From contig NZ_JABXKP010000078.1 of NCBI RefSeq assembly GCF_017114985.1, positions 89,439-153,438 of the forward strand: DNA of 64,000 nucleotides, read 5' to 3'. This document shows, piece after piece, positions 54,601 through 62,447 of the stretch. A program made the position numbers and the translations under genes. Within the stretch, counting starts at the first letter, position 1. Each line of letters begins with the position of its first letter. A model generated the notes under the pieces. That model saw only the letters and a list, made by a program, of their open reading frames with translations, did not search any database and was not told where the DNA came from. The stretch is from Nostoc sp. JL33 (GTDB lineage Bacteria; Cyanobacteriota; Cyanobacteriia; Cyanobacteriales; Nostocaceae).

Positions 54601-55066
54601 GCCAAGTGCCTTAGCAGGGATCATTTGGATGCTATTTGTCACCCGTACCACCCTGAGCGTTCCTTCATTAATGGGTGCAATTATGAGTATAGGTGTGGCG
54701 ACATCAAACAGTATTCTAATGATCACTTTTGCAAATGAGCAGCGTCAGGAAGGGGAAAATGCCTATAAAGCAGCCCTAGCGGCGGGCTATACAAGATTGC
54801 GTCCTGTGTTGATGACTGCCTTAGCCATGCTTATCGGGATGGTGCCAATGTCTCTCGGTCTTGGTGAAGGTGGTGAACAGAATGCACCCTTGGGTCGCGC
54901 TGTAATTGGCGGCTTATCAGCTGCAACAGTCGCTACTCTGATCTTTGTACCTGTCGTATACAGCATTATGCGGCGTCAACAACCTCGTCCTGTTGATGAT
55001 GACGATTTAAATTTCTCAGATCCGCAGGCAGCATACTCGTTATCATCATCTCAAGGCAAATCATGA
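51638..55066 (+). CDS. RND efflux transporter (AcrB/HAE1-like) with a His/Asn-rich repeat insert
   Basis: This 1142-residue inner-membrane pump has a TM1 signature (IALRLPYTFAIAALMIVILGVVTIFSTPVDIFPAINIPVVSVVWTYTG), two large periplasmic loops and twelve membrane helices. The proton-relay region VGILVDDATVEIENIHRNL (about residues 395-413) is intact, and GAIMSIGVATSNSILMITFANEQR lies in the second half. It exports hydrophobic compounds or metals with the adaptor downstream. Between helices 6 and 7, residues about 500-565, sits a cytoplasmic insert of 3.7 tandem units (PVQNNNGHSDNHHIDS-like), see the repeat entry. Typical relatives are about 1040-1080 residues long. Confidence 0.93.
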   Translation: MWIVKIALRLPYTFAIAALMIVILGVVTIFSTPVDIFPAINIPVVSVVWTYTGTTSEEMAQRIVTISERAMTTTVGDIEHIESQSLSGVSVVKVFFQPNANIASAVAQITSVSQTILRPLPPGITPPFIIQYNASSVPIIQMSVSSKTLPEEALFDYATNFVRTQLATVQGASVPLPYGGKPRQIMVDIDPQAMLANGISAQDVTNAVSAQNLVLPAGDMKIGDRDFAVQINNSPDVVSALNDLPIKQVNGTVTKIRDVAQVRDGFGVQSNIVRQNGRRSSLLSILKSGNASTIDVIERVKKALPRIQSTLPPELNLAFLFDQSIFVKASIQGVLKEGLIAACLTALMILIFLGSWRSTVIVAVSIPLSMLVSIIVMSPLGQTFNIMTLGGLSLAVGILVDDATVEIENIHRNLGQGKPIKRAILDGAQQIATPALVATLCICIVFVPVVFLSGVAKYLFVPLAMAVVFGMLASYVLSRTVVPTMASYLLPQEADWHRESENHNGHSDRHHLDSPVQNDNGHGDNHHIIDSPVQNNNGHSDNHHIDSLVQNNNGRDNHHQNSETTTKTAEPVKKDWIWRLHEKFNRQFEKFRSWYYNVLASALNHRRIVFVLFGAFIVSAGVLLPFVGQDFFPEVDGGQFSLHVRALPGTRLEETERIVSQVEGVIRQTVPKDNLSLILDNIGLPTSGINLTYGYNGATIGQADADILVSLKESGSTFSYVKQLRQKLKATFPNYTFFFEPADIVTQILNFGLPAAVDVQISGPLKNSKGNFEIAQQIAARMTRVPGAVDVHLQQVVDAPKLRLDVDRTEAQQLGMTQRDVANSVLTSLSSSGQAAINQWLDPKKGVSYTLAVQVPQYKINSIDSLKNTPVGNAQTAPQLLGNLATVKRDTVMQVVNHYNIQPVFDIYANSSGRDLGGVARDVNRIIADYQKKLPKGSQITIRGQVQTMNSSFLGLGLGLVFAIVLVYCLMVVNFQSWLDPLIIMMALPSALAGIIWMLFVTRTTLSVPSLMGAIMSIGVATSNSILMITFANEQRQEGENAYKAALAAGYTRLRPVLMTALAMLIGMVPMSLGLGEGGEQNAPLGRAVIGGLSAATVATLIFVPVVYSIMRRQQPRPVDDDDLNFSDPQAAYSLSSSQGKS
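53144..53326 (+). repeat. 48-bp in-frame tandem repeat inside the RND gene
   Basis: Units at 53144-53191 (48), 53192-53242 (51, one extra ATA codon), 53243-53290 (48) and a partial unit to 53326. Each encodes NNGHSDNHHIDSPVQN-like sequence, rich in His and Asn. All units keep the reading frame. Confidence 0.9.
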
Positions 55067-55169
55067 GCAATTCCAAGTAAGGCTACAAAAAAAATAGTCA
55101 AAGCCAATCATGGTAATGACTCTAGCTGCTAAAATTCTGCTTTCTTAGATAATATGGGACAGTTTACCT

Positions 55170-56516
55170 ATGGATTCTCAGCATCGTCCATCTCCTGATT
55201 CTGAAGAACAAACGACTTCTAGAAAACAAAAGCGCGGCATTAGTGGAATTGGTTGGGCTGTAATTGGTGCTGTTTTCTTTGCTAGCCTACTGGCCATAGG
55301 TATTCTGCCTCGGTTAAGCCAAAGGTCAGAATTACAAGCAGCAGTTAAGGAAGCAAGCACCCTACCCACAGTCAATGTGATCACTCCCCGTCGTGCTACT
55401 GCTAGTACCAAATTGGAACTAACTGGCAATGTTGTAGCCCTTAACCAAACGACCATCTACGCTCGCAGTACTGGGTATTTGCGGCGGTGGTACGCAGACA
55501 TTGGCGATCGCGTCCGATCTGGTCAGTTATTGGCAGAGATTGATTCACCAGACACCGATCAGCAAGTTCTGCAAGCGAAGGCAGAATTAGTGCAAGCACA
55601 AGCTAACGTGCTTCAAACTCGTGCTAATTTAGCTAAAGGTATTTCTGATTTGAAGCAAGCCCGCGCTAATCTATTGATAGCACGTCAGACTTGGCAGCGC
55701 TGGCAAGTTCTTGTCAAGCAAGGTGCAGTCGCTCAACAAGAAGCAGATACAAAATATGCTACATATCAGGCTAATCTTGCCAACGTTGAGGCAGCACAAA
55801 ACACTGTTAATTCCGACTCTGCGAACATCAAAGCAGCACAAGCTAACGTCTACGCAAGTCAAGCAAACTTCCAGCGTAATACGGTATTGCAGTCTTATAA
55901 GAAAGTCACTGCTCCTTTTGCAGGAGTGATTACCGCACGTAACGTAAATACAGGTGTTTTAATTTCAGCAGGTAGTGGCAACAGCAATAGCAGCAACACC
56001 AATACCAGCAATACCAGCCTTTATACTATTGCCGCTTATGACAATCTAAACGTAAATGTGAGTGTTCCACAGAGTTTATCACAGTCACTTCAGACTGGTC
56101 AAACAGCACAAATTACAGTCAGAGAGTTACCACAACGAGTGTTTACGGGTAAAGTAGTGCGTACTAGCAACGCTATAGATCCAAATACTCGCACTTTGCT
56201 GGCACAATTAGAAGTGCATAATTCCGACGGGACGCTGCGACCTGGGATGTATGCCAATGTCAAATTTGCCATTAACCGCAGCCATCCTCCCTTTGTTGTG
56301 CCAGATAGTGCCTTAGTCGTTAACGCCGGAGGTACGCAGGTAGCAACTGTAACTAAAGACCAAATAGTGCATTATCAAAAAGTTGCCGTTGGGCGAGATT
56401 ATGGTACTGAAATAGAAATTACATCAGGTCTGACAGGAAATGAATCGCTAATTGCCACTCCTACGGTTGATGACACAGAGGGTTTGCGCGTGCAGCGAGT
56501 TGCACAAACAAAGTAG
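55170..56516 (+). CDS. RND efflux periplasmic adaptor (membrane fusion protein)
   Basis: This 448-residue protein has a cytoplasmic N-terminal tail, one membrane helix (GWAVIGAVFFASLLAIGIL, about residues 28-46), the lipoyl half (TTIYARSTGYLRRWYADIGDRVRSGQLLAEIDSPD, about 92-126) and a long alpha-hairpin rich in Ala/Gln. The second lipoyl half (APFAGVITARNVNTGVLI) and the beta-barrel domain follow. A Ser/Asn-rich run (about 270-285) interrupts the second lipoyl region. It bridges the RND pump to an outer-membrane channel, which is not encoded nearby. Gene order pump-then-adaptor is the reverse of the common acrA-acrB order. Confidence 0.93.
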   Translation: MDSQHRPSPDSEEQTTSRKQKRGISGIGWAVIGAVFFASLLAIGILPRLSQRSELQAAVKEASTLPTVNVITPRRATASTKLELTGNVVALNQTTIYARSTGYLRRWYADIGDRVRSGQLLAEIDSPDTDQQVLQAKAELVQAQANVLQTRANLAKGISDLKQARANLLIARQTWQRWQVLVKQGAVAQQEADTKYATYQANLANVEAAQNTVNSDSANIKAAQANVYASQANFQRNTVLQSYKKVTAPFAGVITARNVNTGVLISAGSGNSNSSNTNTSNTSLYTIAAYDNLNVNVSVPQSLSQSLQTGQTAQITVRELPQRVFTGKVVRTSNAIDPNTRTLLAQLEVHNSDGTLRPGMYANVKFAINRSHPPFVVPDSALVVNAGGTQVATVTKDQIVHYQKVAVGRDYGTEIEITSGLTGNESLIATPTVDDTEGLRVQRVAQTK

Positions 56517-56582
56517 ACTCATTTCTGATATCAGGTTTGGTTAAAAAGTTCCGAGTTAGATGCTTATTAAATTGGCATTTTA

Positions 56583-56688
56583 ACTATAGCCCTACTTAAT
56601 CATTCGTGAACAACTAGATCCCCGACTTCTCTAAGAAGTCGGGGATTTGAATCTTGTGATTTTCAAAAATCAAATAGGATTGCTATAT
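56583..56688. mobile_element. Hairpin-bearing MITE (copy B), downstream of the adaptor gene
   Basis: Its sequence corresponds to the reverse complement of 59861-59965: CATTCGTGA, then the hairpin ATCCCCGACTTCT/AGAAGTCGGGGAT (56618-56646, loop CTA), then AGGATTGCTATAT. The left end (CTATAGCCCT) is partly decayed. It may also serve as the terminator of the RND operon. Confidence 0.75.
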
Positions 56689-56721
56689 GAGTTAAGTATA
56701 CCATGTACTGAAGATCCAAAA

Positions 56722-57291
56722 TTATATTGGAAACTGAACATCTTCGTAAACCAAAGAAATAGGAAAGTGGAAATCAACACTAGTTAAATGAACTTCATCC
56801 CCTTCTTCATAAGGATGTAACTCCCAAATCCCTTTGTCATTTATACGAAAGCAATCTAAACTGATTTTTTCAGCATCAATGAGGACATATTCTTGTAAAG
56901 TCTGGATACGGCGATACTGCATAAATTTCCCGCCTCTGTCGTAAGCTTCTGTACTAGGAGAGAGAACTTCGACAATTAAACAAGGATACTGAATAAATTT
57001 AATCGCTTGTTTGTCTCTTGGATGACAACTCACCACAACATCCGGGTAGTGAAAAGACCCTTTCTCCGATACGCCTACTTTTGCATCTGCTATATTGACA
57101 CGACACGCACCACCCCGAAGGTGGCTTTTTAATGCCGAAGCCAAGTTGAAAGCTATATCATTATGGGGAATAGTACCTCCAGTCATAGCAAAGACTTCAC
57201 CATTGATATATTCGTATTTAATATCTTGGTGTTCTTCCCATTCCAGGTATTCCTGGGGAGTCATATACTTTGCGTCTGGACTCGCAACCAT
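56722..57291 (-). CDS. Uma2-family (DUF820) PD-(D/E)XK endonuclease-like protein
   Basis: This 189-residue protein has TPQEYLEWEEHQDIKYEYINGEVFAMTGGTIPHN at the N-terminus, and the nuclease core YPDVVVSC (first acid, about residues 90-97) with CLIVEVLSPSTEAYDRGGKF (about 113-132). The final EYVLIDAE strand follows. Uma2 proteins are very numerous in cyanobacteria and of unknown role. This one starts only 11 bases after the stop of the DndD-like ATPase, with an AAAGGA ribosome binding site in the gap, so it is part of that operon. Confidence 0.9.
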   Translation of the reverse strand: MVASPDAKYMTPQEYLEWEEHQDIKYEYINGEVFAMTGGTIPHNDIAFNLASALKSHLRGGACRVNIADAKVGVSEKGSFHYPDVVVSCHPRDKQAIKFIQYPCLIVEVLSPSTEAYDRGGKFMQYRRIQTLQEYVLIDAEKISLDCFRINDKGIWELHPYEEGDEVHLTSVDFHFPISLVYEDVQFPI

Positions 57292-57302
57292 AACTTTATC
57301 CT

Positions 57303-59375
57303 TTAAACATTACGTTCAACCGCGATAATTTCAGTATATTCATACTCGTTCGGACTTTGTTTCACCAAAGGATATCTTTCCCCACCCAACTCAATATAAT
57401 CTTGTTCGCAATCCGGCTTAGATGAATAATACGTAAGCACATATTCTCTACCGATTCTGTGTGTCATTTCTGCTTCTACTTCACCCCGCCACTGAGTCTT
57501 AGTAACTAAAACTATCAGCTGATTCGCTAATTCCGGAATTGTCTTCGCAATGTGTCGCCGCGAACTTTCATCTAAACTACCAAAAGGTGAATCCATGACA
57601 ATTGGAAAAGTGCTACTATCGGGAATCATCATCATTTTTCGTTTCTCGCTCCATTCCCTTACTTTGTCAATAATGCTGGCAATAAAAGATAAACTGAGAA
57701 TTTGATTCTCCCCGGTGGATGCTGCAACTGGTGCTTCTATACCTGTGGTATTTTCTACTAATGTCAGTTCATATTTATCGCTAATTTTAGGAATGTATGG
57801 AGTCACAGAAATTTCTGTGAATATCTCTTGGACTCGCTTTTCTAGTTGCAGGCGAAATTGTTGTTCTTGACGATTTCTAACTTCCGTTAACCGTTCGATT
57901 GCATCTTGAGTAGCGTTAATTCGTCGCTGTGCTAAAGTTTGCTTGTCTTCATTCAGCTTTTGTTTAGCAATTTGTTTGTTTAAACCTTCAATTTCAGTTG
58001 TGAGTTGAGCAATTTGCTGCTGATTTGCACCCTGTTCTCGATTTAATGCATCAATTTTACTTTCAATTTCATCTAACCGTTTTTGCAAACTGCTAATTTC
58101 TTCATTAGCATCTTTTCGCAACCGTTCTTGAATATTATCTAAATCGCCTTCAGCTTGAGATATGCTTTGCCTTAACTGATTAATCCTAGTTTGTTCTCTA
58201 TCAACTTCTTCCCAAAAACCTATAGCTTGCTTATCAATTTCATCTACTTGAGCTATCATCCGAATTGCAGTTTCTTCCACCGCCGAAGAACCTGCTTTAT
58301 TTAACCAGGTACTCACATGAATATGAGAATGATTACCCTCGTGTAATTCTGCACCACAAATACAGCGTTGAGAATTGAGTAAATCATTGACGAATTCCCG
58401 CGAAATTCCTGATGTTAACTCGCCTCGCTGCTTCAAATCATTGATAATTCCTCGGAACTGTGCTGTAGTTTCTGACAGTAAAACGGTATAACCCCGCGCA
58501 GAAATAACTTTTTTCAGCGCTTCTTTAGTTTTTTTATATTCTTCTTGATTTGCCGCTTTCTGCGATTCTAAATTCTGCCATCTTGATTGCAATTCCTTCG
58601 CAGCACTTAGTTCACGCAAACGGTTACTTGTCTCTTTTTTAAAAGTTTGTTGAGATTCTAACTCTTCTTTAATCTCTATTTGCCGTTTGGTAATGTGTTC
58701 ACGCTCTCGTTCTATCTTTTCTTGCTGTCGTAATAGTTCTTTAGTTTGGGAATCACCAATAGCTTTTAACTCATTTTCTAGAGCTTTTTTAGCATCTCCC
58801 AAATGTCTGATGGAACGGTTGATTACCTCCACACCCAAGAAAATTTTTGTAGCTTCGGCAATTTCAGCTTTTTTATCGGAACGAACTATTTCTTCGATTC
58901 GTTCGCCGTCAAAGAAAAAATATTGATGTAAAGTAGCGGGTAAAATTTGATTAATTATATCGTCTGGTTGCTGATTTGGTATATTCCATTTGCCATCGTC
59001 CCCGCCAACCCACATGGTTAATTGAGTTTTGCCAGCCTCAAAATCAGTTTCGTTTTTATAACCCCGACAGGCGCGTTTAACTCGATAGCGTTTACCTTCA
59101 TGTTCCCAGCCAATTTCTACCCAACATTCTACAGCTTGACTTTTTTGAGCTTCTGCGATCGCACGCTTATTTACTAACTGTTCTATTGATGCAAACGCCG
59201 CACTAAATTTATCATACAATACCCATGTAAAGGCATTCAATAAACTGGTTTTTCCAGAGCCATTATTGCCATGAATAATCGTCGTGTTCTGAACATCTCC
59301 CCCAGCCAGGATCATCTCTGGCGTCGTACCATAAAAGGAGCGAAAGTTGCAGAGCTTGATTGAAGTTAGCCTCAT
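57303..59375 (-). CDS. DndD-like SMC/Rad50-type ATPase
   Basis: This 690-residue ATPase has an N-terminal strand (LTSIKLCNFRSFYG), Walker A GNNGSGKTS (36-44) and two long coiled-coil arms. Between them lies a CICGAEL turn (about 337-343), a zinc-hook-like site. The ABC signature-like STGENQILSLSF and Walker B/D-loop PIVMDSPFGSLDESSRRH follow near the C-terminus. This layout and length fit the DndD group, which in phosphorothioation systems works with DndB, C and E, none of which is in the window. Its ATG overlaps the stop of a 57-residue ORF (ATGA), and Uma2 follows by 11 bases. Confidence 0.82.
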   Translation of the reverse strand: MRLTSIKLCNFRSFYGTTPEMILAGGDVQNTTIIHGNNGSGKTSLLNAFTWVLYDKFSAAFASIEQLVNKRAIAEAQKSQAVECWVEIGWEHEGKRYRVKRACRGYKNETDFEAGKTQLTMWVGGDDGKWNIPNQQPDDIINQILPATLHQYFFFDGERIEEIVRSDKKAEIAEATKIFLGVEVINRSIRHLGDAKKALENELKAIGDSQTKELLRQQEKIEREREHITKRQIEIKEELESQQTFKKETSNRLRELSAAKELQSRWQNLESQKAANQEEYKKTKEALKKVISARGYTVLLSETTAQFRGIINDLKQRGELTSGISREFVNDLLNSQRCICGAELHEGNHSHIHVSTWLNKAGSSAVEETAIRMIAQVDEIDKQAIGFWEEVDREQTRINQLRQSISQAEGDLDNIQERLRKDANEEISSLQKRLDEIESKIDALNREQGANQQQIAQLTTEIEGLNKQIAKQKLNEDKQTLAQRRINATQDAIERLTEVRNRQEQQFRLQLEKRVQEIFTEISVTPYIPKISDKYELTLVENTTGIEAPVAASTGENQILSLSFIASIIDKVREWSEKRKMMMIPDSSTFPIVMDSPFGSLDESSRRHIAKTIPELANQLIVLVTKTQWRGEVEAEMTHRIGREYVLTYYSSKPDCEQDYIELGGERYPLVKQSPNEYEYTEIIAVERNV

Positions 59376-59545
59376 CGCACCTCTTCCTTAATAATGTCCA
59401 AAATATGATCGTTTATATGGCTGTTAATCTTTTTATCTAGCCTGCCTTTTTCCAGCTTCCATACCCGCTCAATAATTTGCCGTACTTCCGGCAAAGCGCT
59501 GGTAATTGGCTCCTGCACATCATCGATATTCGCCTCTTGTGACAT
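59372..59545 (-). CDS. 57-residue ORF translationally coupled to the DndD-like gene
   Basis: The ATG at 59545 opens MSQEANIDDVQEPITSALPE, followed by VRQIIERVWKLEKGRLDKKI, and ends at the TGA overlapping the ATPase start. It is predicted to be mostly helical with a basic C-terminal half, no membrane segment. The 4-base overlap argues for a real gene. I recognise no family; a small subunit or regulator of the ATPase is the natural guess. Confidence 0.72.
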   Translation of the reverse strand: MSQEANIDDVQEPITSALPEVRQIIERVWKLEKGRLDKKINSHINDHILDIIKEEVR

Positions 59546-59979
59546 ATTGGCTTTTGAAATATACTTTTTCTATATTTTAACTTTCTCTAGTGCTGTATTT
59601 ACCTCCGTAAAACCACTGTTTGCGTTATCTTTAATTTTTGGAAAAAATAGTTTTTGCAAATTTATAATTTTCTTTGAAAAACCACTTTATTCTTTAATCG
59701 TTTTCTGTTATTATTTATATTAATAATTTTCTTTATAATGGAATGTGACTAGCTTTAAAGTTTTTACTTACATTCAATTATGATCAAACTCATAATCTTA
59801 TTATTTCATACTTAATGCTTCTTTTTTCTAGACTAAAAAAAATTTTACAAAATAATACAAATATAGCAATCCTAGATGAGTTATGAGAATTGAAGGACAA
59901 AAATCCCCGACTTATCAAATAAGTCGGGGATCTTGTTTATCACGAATGATTTAAGATTGCTATATTGTCTGGTTAATCA
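59546..59979. other. AT-rich spacer between the helicase and the ATPase operon
   Basis: About 430 bases with no gene; contains the MITE at 59861-59965 just after the helicase stop. The rest, strongly AT-rich, should hold the promoter of the 57-aa ORF operon. Confidence 0.6.
59861..59965. mobile_element. 105-bp hairpin-bearing MITE (copy C)
   Basis: Perfect 11-base inverted ends ATATAGCAATC (59861-59871) and GATTGCTATAT (59955-59965) surround the hairpin ATCCCCGACTTAT/ATAAGTCGGGGAT (59903-59931, loop CAA). Relative to copy B the stem differs by a compensated pair (C-G to A-T). It ends 15 bases from the helicase stop. Confidence 0.85.
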
Positions 59980-61500
59980 TCAAATATCTAATAACCCATA
60001 TCGCTTTTGTAAATCCAGTAATTTCATTCTGGCAACGCCTGCATTATCAGCCAAATCAGCAAACTCCACAAAGCGACGCAATTCCTTTTTTAACAAATTA
60101 CGCTCAACTTCTATCGTTTCTCTATCTAAATCTGGTGGTAAAACAATCATGTCAAATATAGTAGCGCGTTCCTTAGCAGGATGAGGACGCAAAACTCGCC
60201 CCCGTCGTTGGATAAATTGACGGGGATTACCAGAACTTGATAAAATCACCGCAGTTTGAATTGCCGGAATATCAACACCTTCATCTAAACACCGAATTGC
60301 TACTAAACCCTGCAACTCCCCGCTTTCAAATTGACGGCGCAATATTTCCCTTTCTTGTAAAGATGTTTGGGCTGTATAGGTGCTTACCTTATACCCTAAA
60401 TCCACCCCCAGAATTTTAGCAACAGCTTTAAGTTGACGTAGAGATGAACGTTGTCCCGCATCCTGCGAACCATCACTACAATAAAAAAGAGTGTGAGTAG
60501 TTTCGCGGCGAGTTGCCATTAAATCCCGTAAAGCATTTAATTTATTTTCCGCCGCACCAATTAACCTTGCCCGTTGCATCAACAATGGCTTTAAATCTTC
60601 ATTGTCTTCAAAGTTCCCCGCTTCGCCATTTTCTCGATCCCGATACAGTAGCGATCGCCCAATTCTTTTAGTTAACTTTAAATAGGCAATACTTTCTGCT
60701 TCAGTTAACTCTACCAACACCGGATAATACAGATAATGTACCAAAGCACCTTGAGCGATCGCATCCCTCAAAGTGAACTCTGGCTGGAGAACTGGGCCAA
60801 AATAATCAAATAGGGATTGCGTACCAAAATCATCAAAATATCTTTCTGGTGTGGCAGATAAAGCCAATCTCAACCCAACACCGCGCGGTAAACTTTCTTC
60901 TAACTTGGGTGCGCCTAAATTATGCGCCTCATCCCCAATAATTAAAGTTTTGGCAGGAAAATATTTGAGTTGAGACTGAAATCCATCTCCAATTAAAGTG
61001 GAATTCGTAGTAATCACCGTGACAAACCGTTGAGAACCAGAACGCAGATTATAAATTTGCGTAGATAGTTGACTTTGCCAAGTGCGTAAATTCTCAAAAG
61101 CTAAAATTGGTTGCAAATTAAATTTTTCACATTCTCGCGCCCATTGGGTGACAAGATGACGGTAGGGACACACCACCAACAACACTTGTAAATTAATCTG
61201 CTGATATAATTCACAAGCGATCGCTAGTGCAGTAATCGTTTTACCACTACCAGTAGCCATTTTCAGCGTCCCTCTGCCATTGTTGGAAAACCAGCTAGCG
61301 ATCGCTTGTCGCTGATATTGCCGCAATTGCAGAGATGGAGGCATTCTTGGGCATCCTGGTAATGGTTGCGAAGTGTAATAACTGCCCTTACTTTCCCTTG
61401 CAATTGGTAATTTTAATCGAAATGCGCCACGGGGAGTATCCCCGTGGTCACTTTCGCGGAAAGTGGGCAGTTGCTGCACTGGATTTGGCGTCAGGTACAT
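59980..61500 (-). CDS. SF2 DEAD/DEAH helicase of the phosphorothioation-restriction type
   Basis: This 506-residue protein carries all helicase motifs: Q-motif region LQLRQYQRQAI, Walker A MATGSGKT (about 81-88), DEAH box GDEAHN (about 190-195), LALSATPER (about 212-220), VAIRCLDEGVDIPAI and the arginine-finger motif QFIQRRGRVLRP (about 426-437). The order and C-terminus resemble, from memory, cyanobacterial proteins named DNA phosphorothioation system restriction enzyme. It lies upstream of the DndD-like operon on the same strand. The first ~50 residues are not part of the helicase core; a later start at MPPSLQLRQYQ is possible. Confidence 0.85.
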   Translation of the reverse strand: MYLTPNPVQQLPTFRESDHGDTPRGAFRLKLPIARESKGSYYTSQPLPGCPRMPPSLQLRQYQRQAIASWFSNNGRGTLKMATGSGKTITALAIACELYQQINLQVLLVVCPYRHLVTQWARECEKFNLQPILAFENLRTWQSQLSTQIYNLRSGSQRFVTVITTNSTLIGDGFQSQLKYFPAKTLIIGDEAHNLGAPKLEESLPRGVGLRLALSATPERYFDDFGTQSLFDYFGPVLQPEFTLRDAIAQGALVHYLYYPVLVELTEAESIAYLKLTKRIGRSLLYRDRENGEAGNFEDNEDLKPLLMQRARLIGAAENKLNALRDLMATRRETTHTLFYCSDGSQDAGQRSSLRQLKAVAKILGVDLGYKVSTYTAQTSLQEREILRRQFESGELQGLVAIRCLDEGVDIPAIQTAVILSSSGNPRQFIQRRGRVLRPHPAKERATIFDMIVLPPDLDRETIEVERNLLKKELRRFVEFADLADNAGVARMKLLDLQKRYGLLDI

Positions 61501-61513
61501 ATATTAAAGCAAA

Positions 61514-61583
61514 TGGGCATTGGGCATTGGGCATTGGGCATTGGGCGTTGGGCGTTGGGCATTGGGCATTGGGCATTGGGCAT
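61514..61583. repeat. Ten tandem TGGGCAT heptamers
   Basis: Ten consecutive 7-base units (eight TGGGCAT, two TGGGCGT) lie 14 bases upstream of the helicase start codon and are followed by TCCCTCATC-type repeats. The + strand frames across it are repeat artefacts. Confidence 0.95.
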
Positions 61584-61643
61584 TAGTTATTTCTCCCCCA
61601 TCTCCCTCATCTCCCCCACTCCCTACTACCCACTCCCCATTAC

Positions 61644-62249
61644 TTAGTTGTAACCGCGCCAAACACCAATCAGTGAACCTTGCACCTGTACTTGCATAGC
61701 ACTGACTTCAATGGGATTATACTTAGGATTTGCTGGTTTGAGGGTAACGCGATCGCCTTGGCGATAAAAACGTTTTAATGTCGTACCGAATCCATCAACT
61801 CTGGCGGCGACGATAGTACCATTTTTTAAATGATTTGGTTCTGCTACTGGACGCAGGAATACGACATCGCCATCAGCAATTAAATCTTCAATCATACTAT
61901 CGCCAGCTACGCGCAAAGCATAGGTTTGGGGAGGTAATGAGATATTAGAAAAGTCTAGATGATCTACAGCATCAGTAAATGGTTCTATTAAACCACCAGC
62001 AGCGATCGTCCCCAAAATTGGTACACCTTGCTTCACAGCACGCAAAATGCGAATCGTTCGTGCTTGGCCTTCAGTCCATTCTATATATCCTTTAGTGCGT
62101 AAATGTTCTAAGCGGCTTTGAATTGGTGCTGGTGACTTCAGGTTCATCGCTTGCATCATTTGCCGAATTGAAGGCGAATGCTGGTGCGATCGGATGTATT
62201 CTCCTAACCATTCGTAAAGTTCTTGTTGAGCTTCCGTTAGACGTTCCAT
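61644..62249 (-). CDS. lexA: LexA repressor
   Basis: This 201-residue protein has a winged helix-turn-helix (SIRQMMQAMNLKSPAPIQSRLEHLRTKGYI, about residues 27-56), the Ala-Gly cleavage site (A84-G85), and the catalytic Ser118 (GDSM) and Lys159 (TTLKRF). All self-cleavage residues are therefore present, unlike some unicellular cyanobacterial LexA proteins. It should repress DNA-repair genes until RecA filaments trigger cleavage. A LexA box precedes it. Confidence 0.97.
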   Translation of the reverse strand: MERLTEAQQELYEWLGEYIRSHQHSPSIRQMMQAMNLKSPAPIQSRLEHLRTKGYIEWTEGQARTIRILRAVKQGVPILGTIAAGGLIEPFTDAVDHLDFSNISLPPQTYALRVAGDSMIEDLIADGDVVFLRPVAEPNHLKNGTIVAARVDGFGTTLKRFYRQGDRVTLKPANPKYNPIEVSAMQVQVQGSLIGVWRGYN

Positions 62250-62279
62250 AAATTTGCGAGAAGTAATTATAAATGTCTC

Positions 62280-62295
62280 TAGAACATTAGTACTA
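62280..62295 (-). promoter_or_regulatory. LexA box (autoregulatory)
   Basis: Read on the - strand the site is TAGTACTAATGTTCTA, which fits the cyanobacterial consensus RGTACNNNDGTWCB and, as I remember it, equals the box described for Anabaena lexA. It lies 31 bases upstream of the lexA start. Confidence 0.9.
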
Positions 62296-62447
62296 CAAAA
62301 AACTCCCTATAACAAGAGAAAAGTAAAAATATGAAAGGCAAAACAAAGAATATTCTCTTTTCTTTTACCCATTTATTTAGGATTTTTAACCAAGAAGTAG
62401 TCAGGAGCCAATTGCACACTCGCTATTCTGACTCCTAACTCCTGTAC

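Noticed and set aside
61514..61583. Possible CRISPR array
   Set aside because: Units are 7 bases and directly adjacent; there are no spacers.
61335..61647. Two + strand frames with repeated GHWALGIGHWALGIG sequence
   Set aside because: They are translations of the TGGGCAT heptamers and overlap the helicase start on the other strand.
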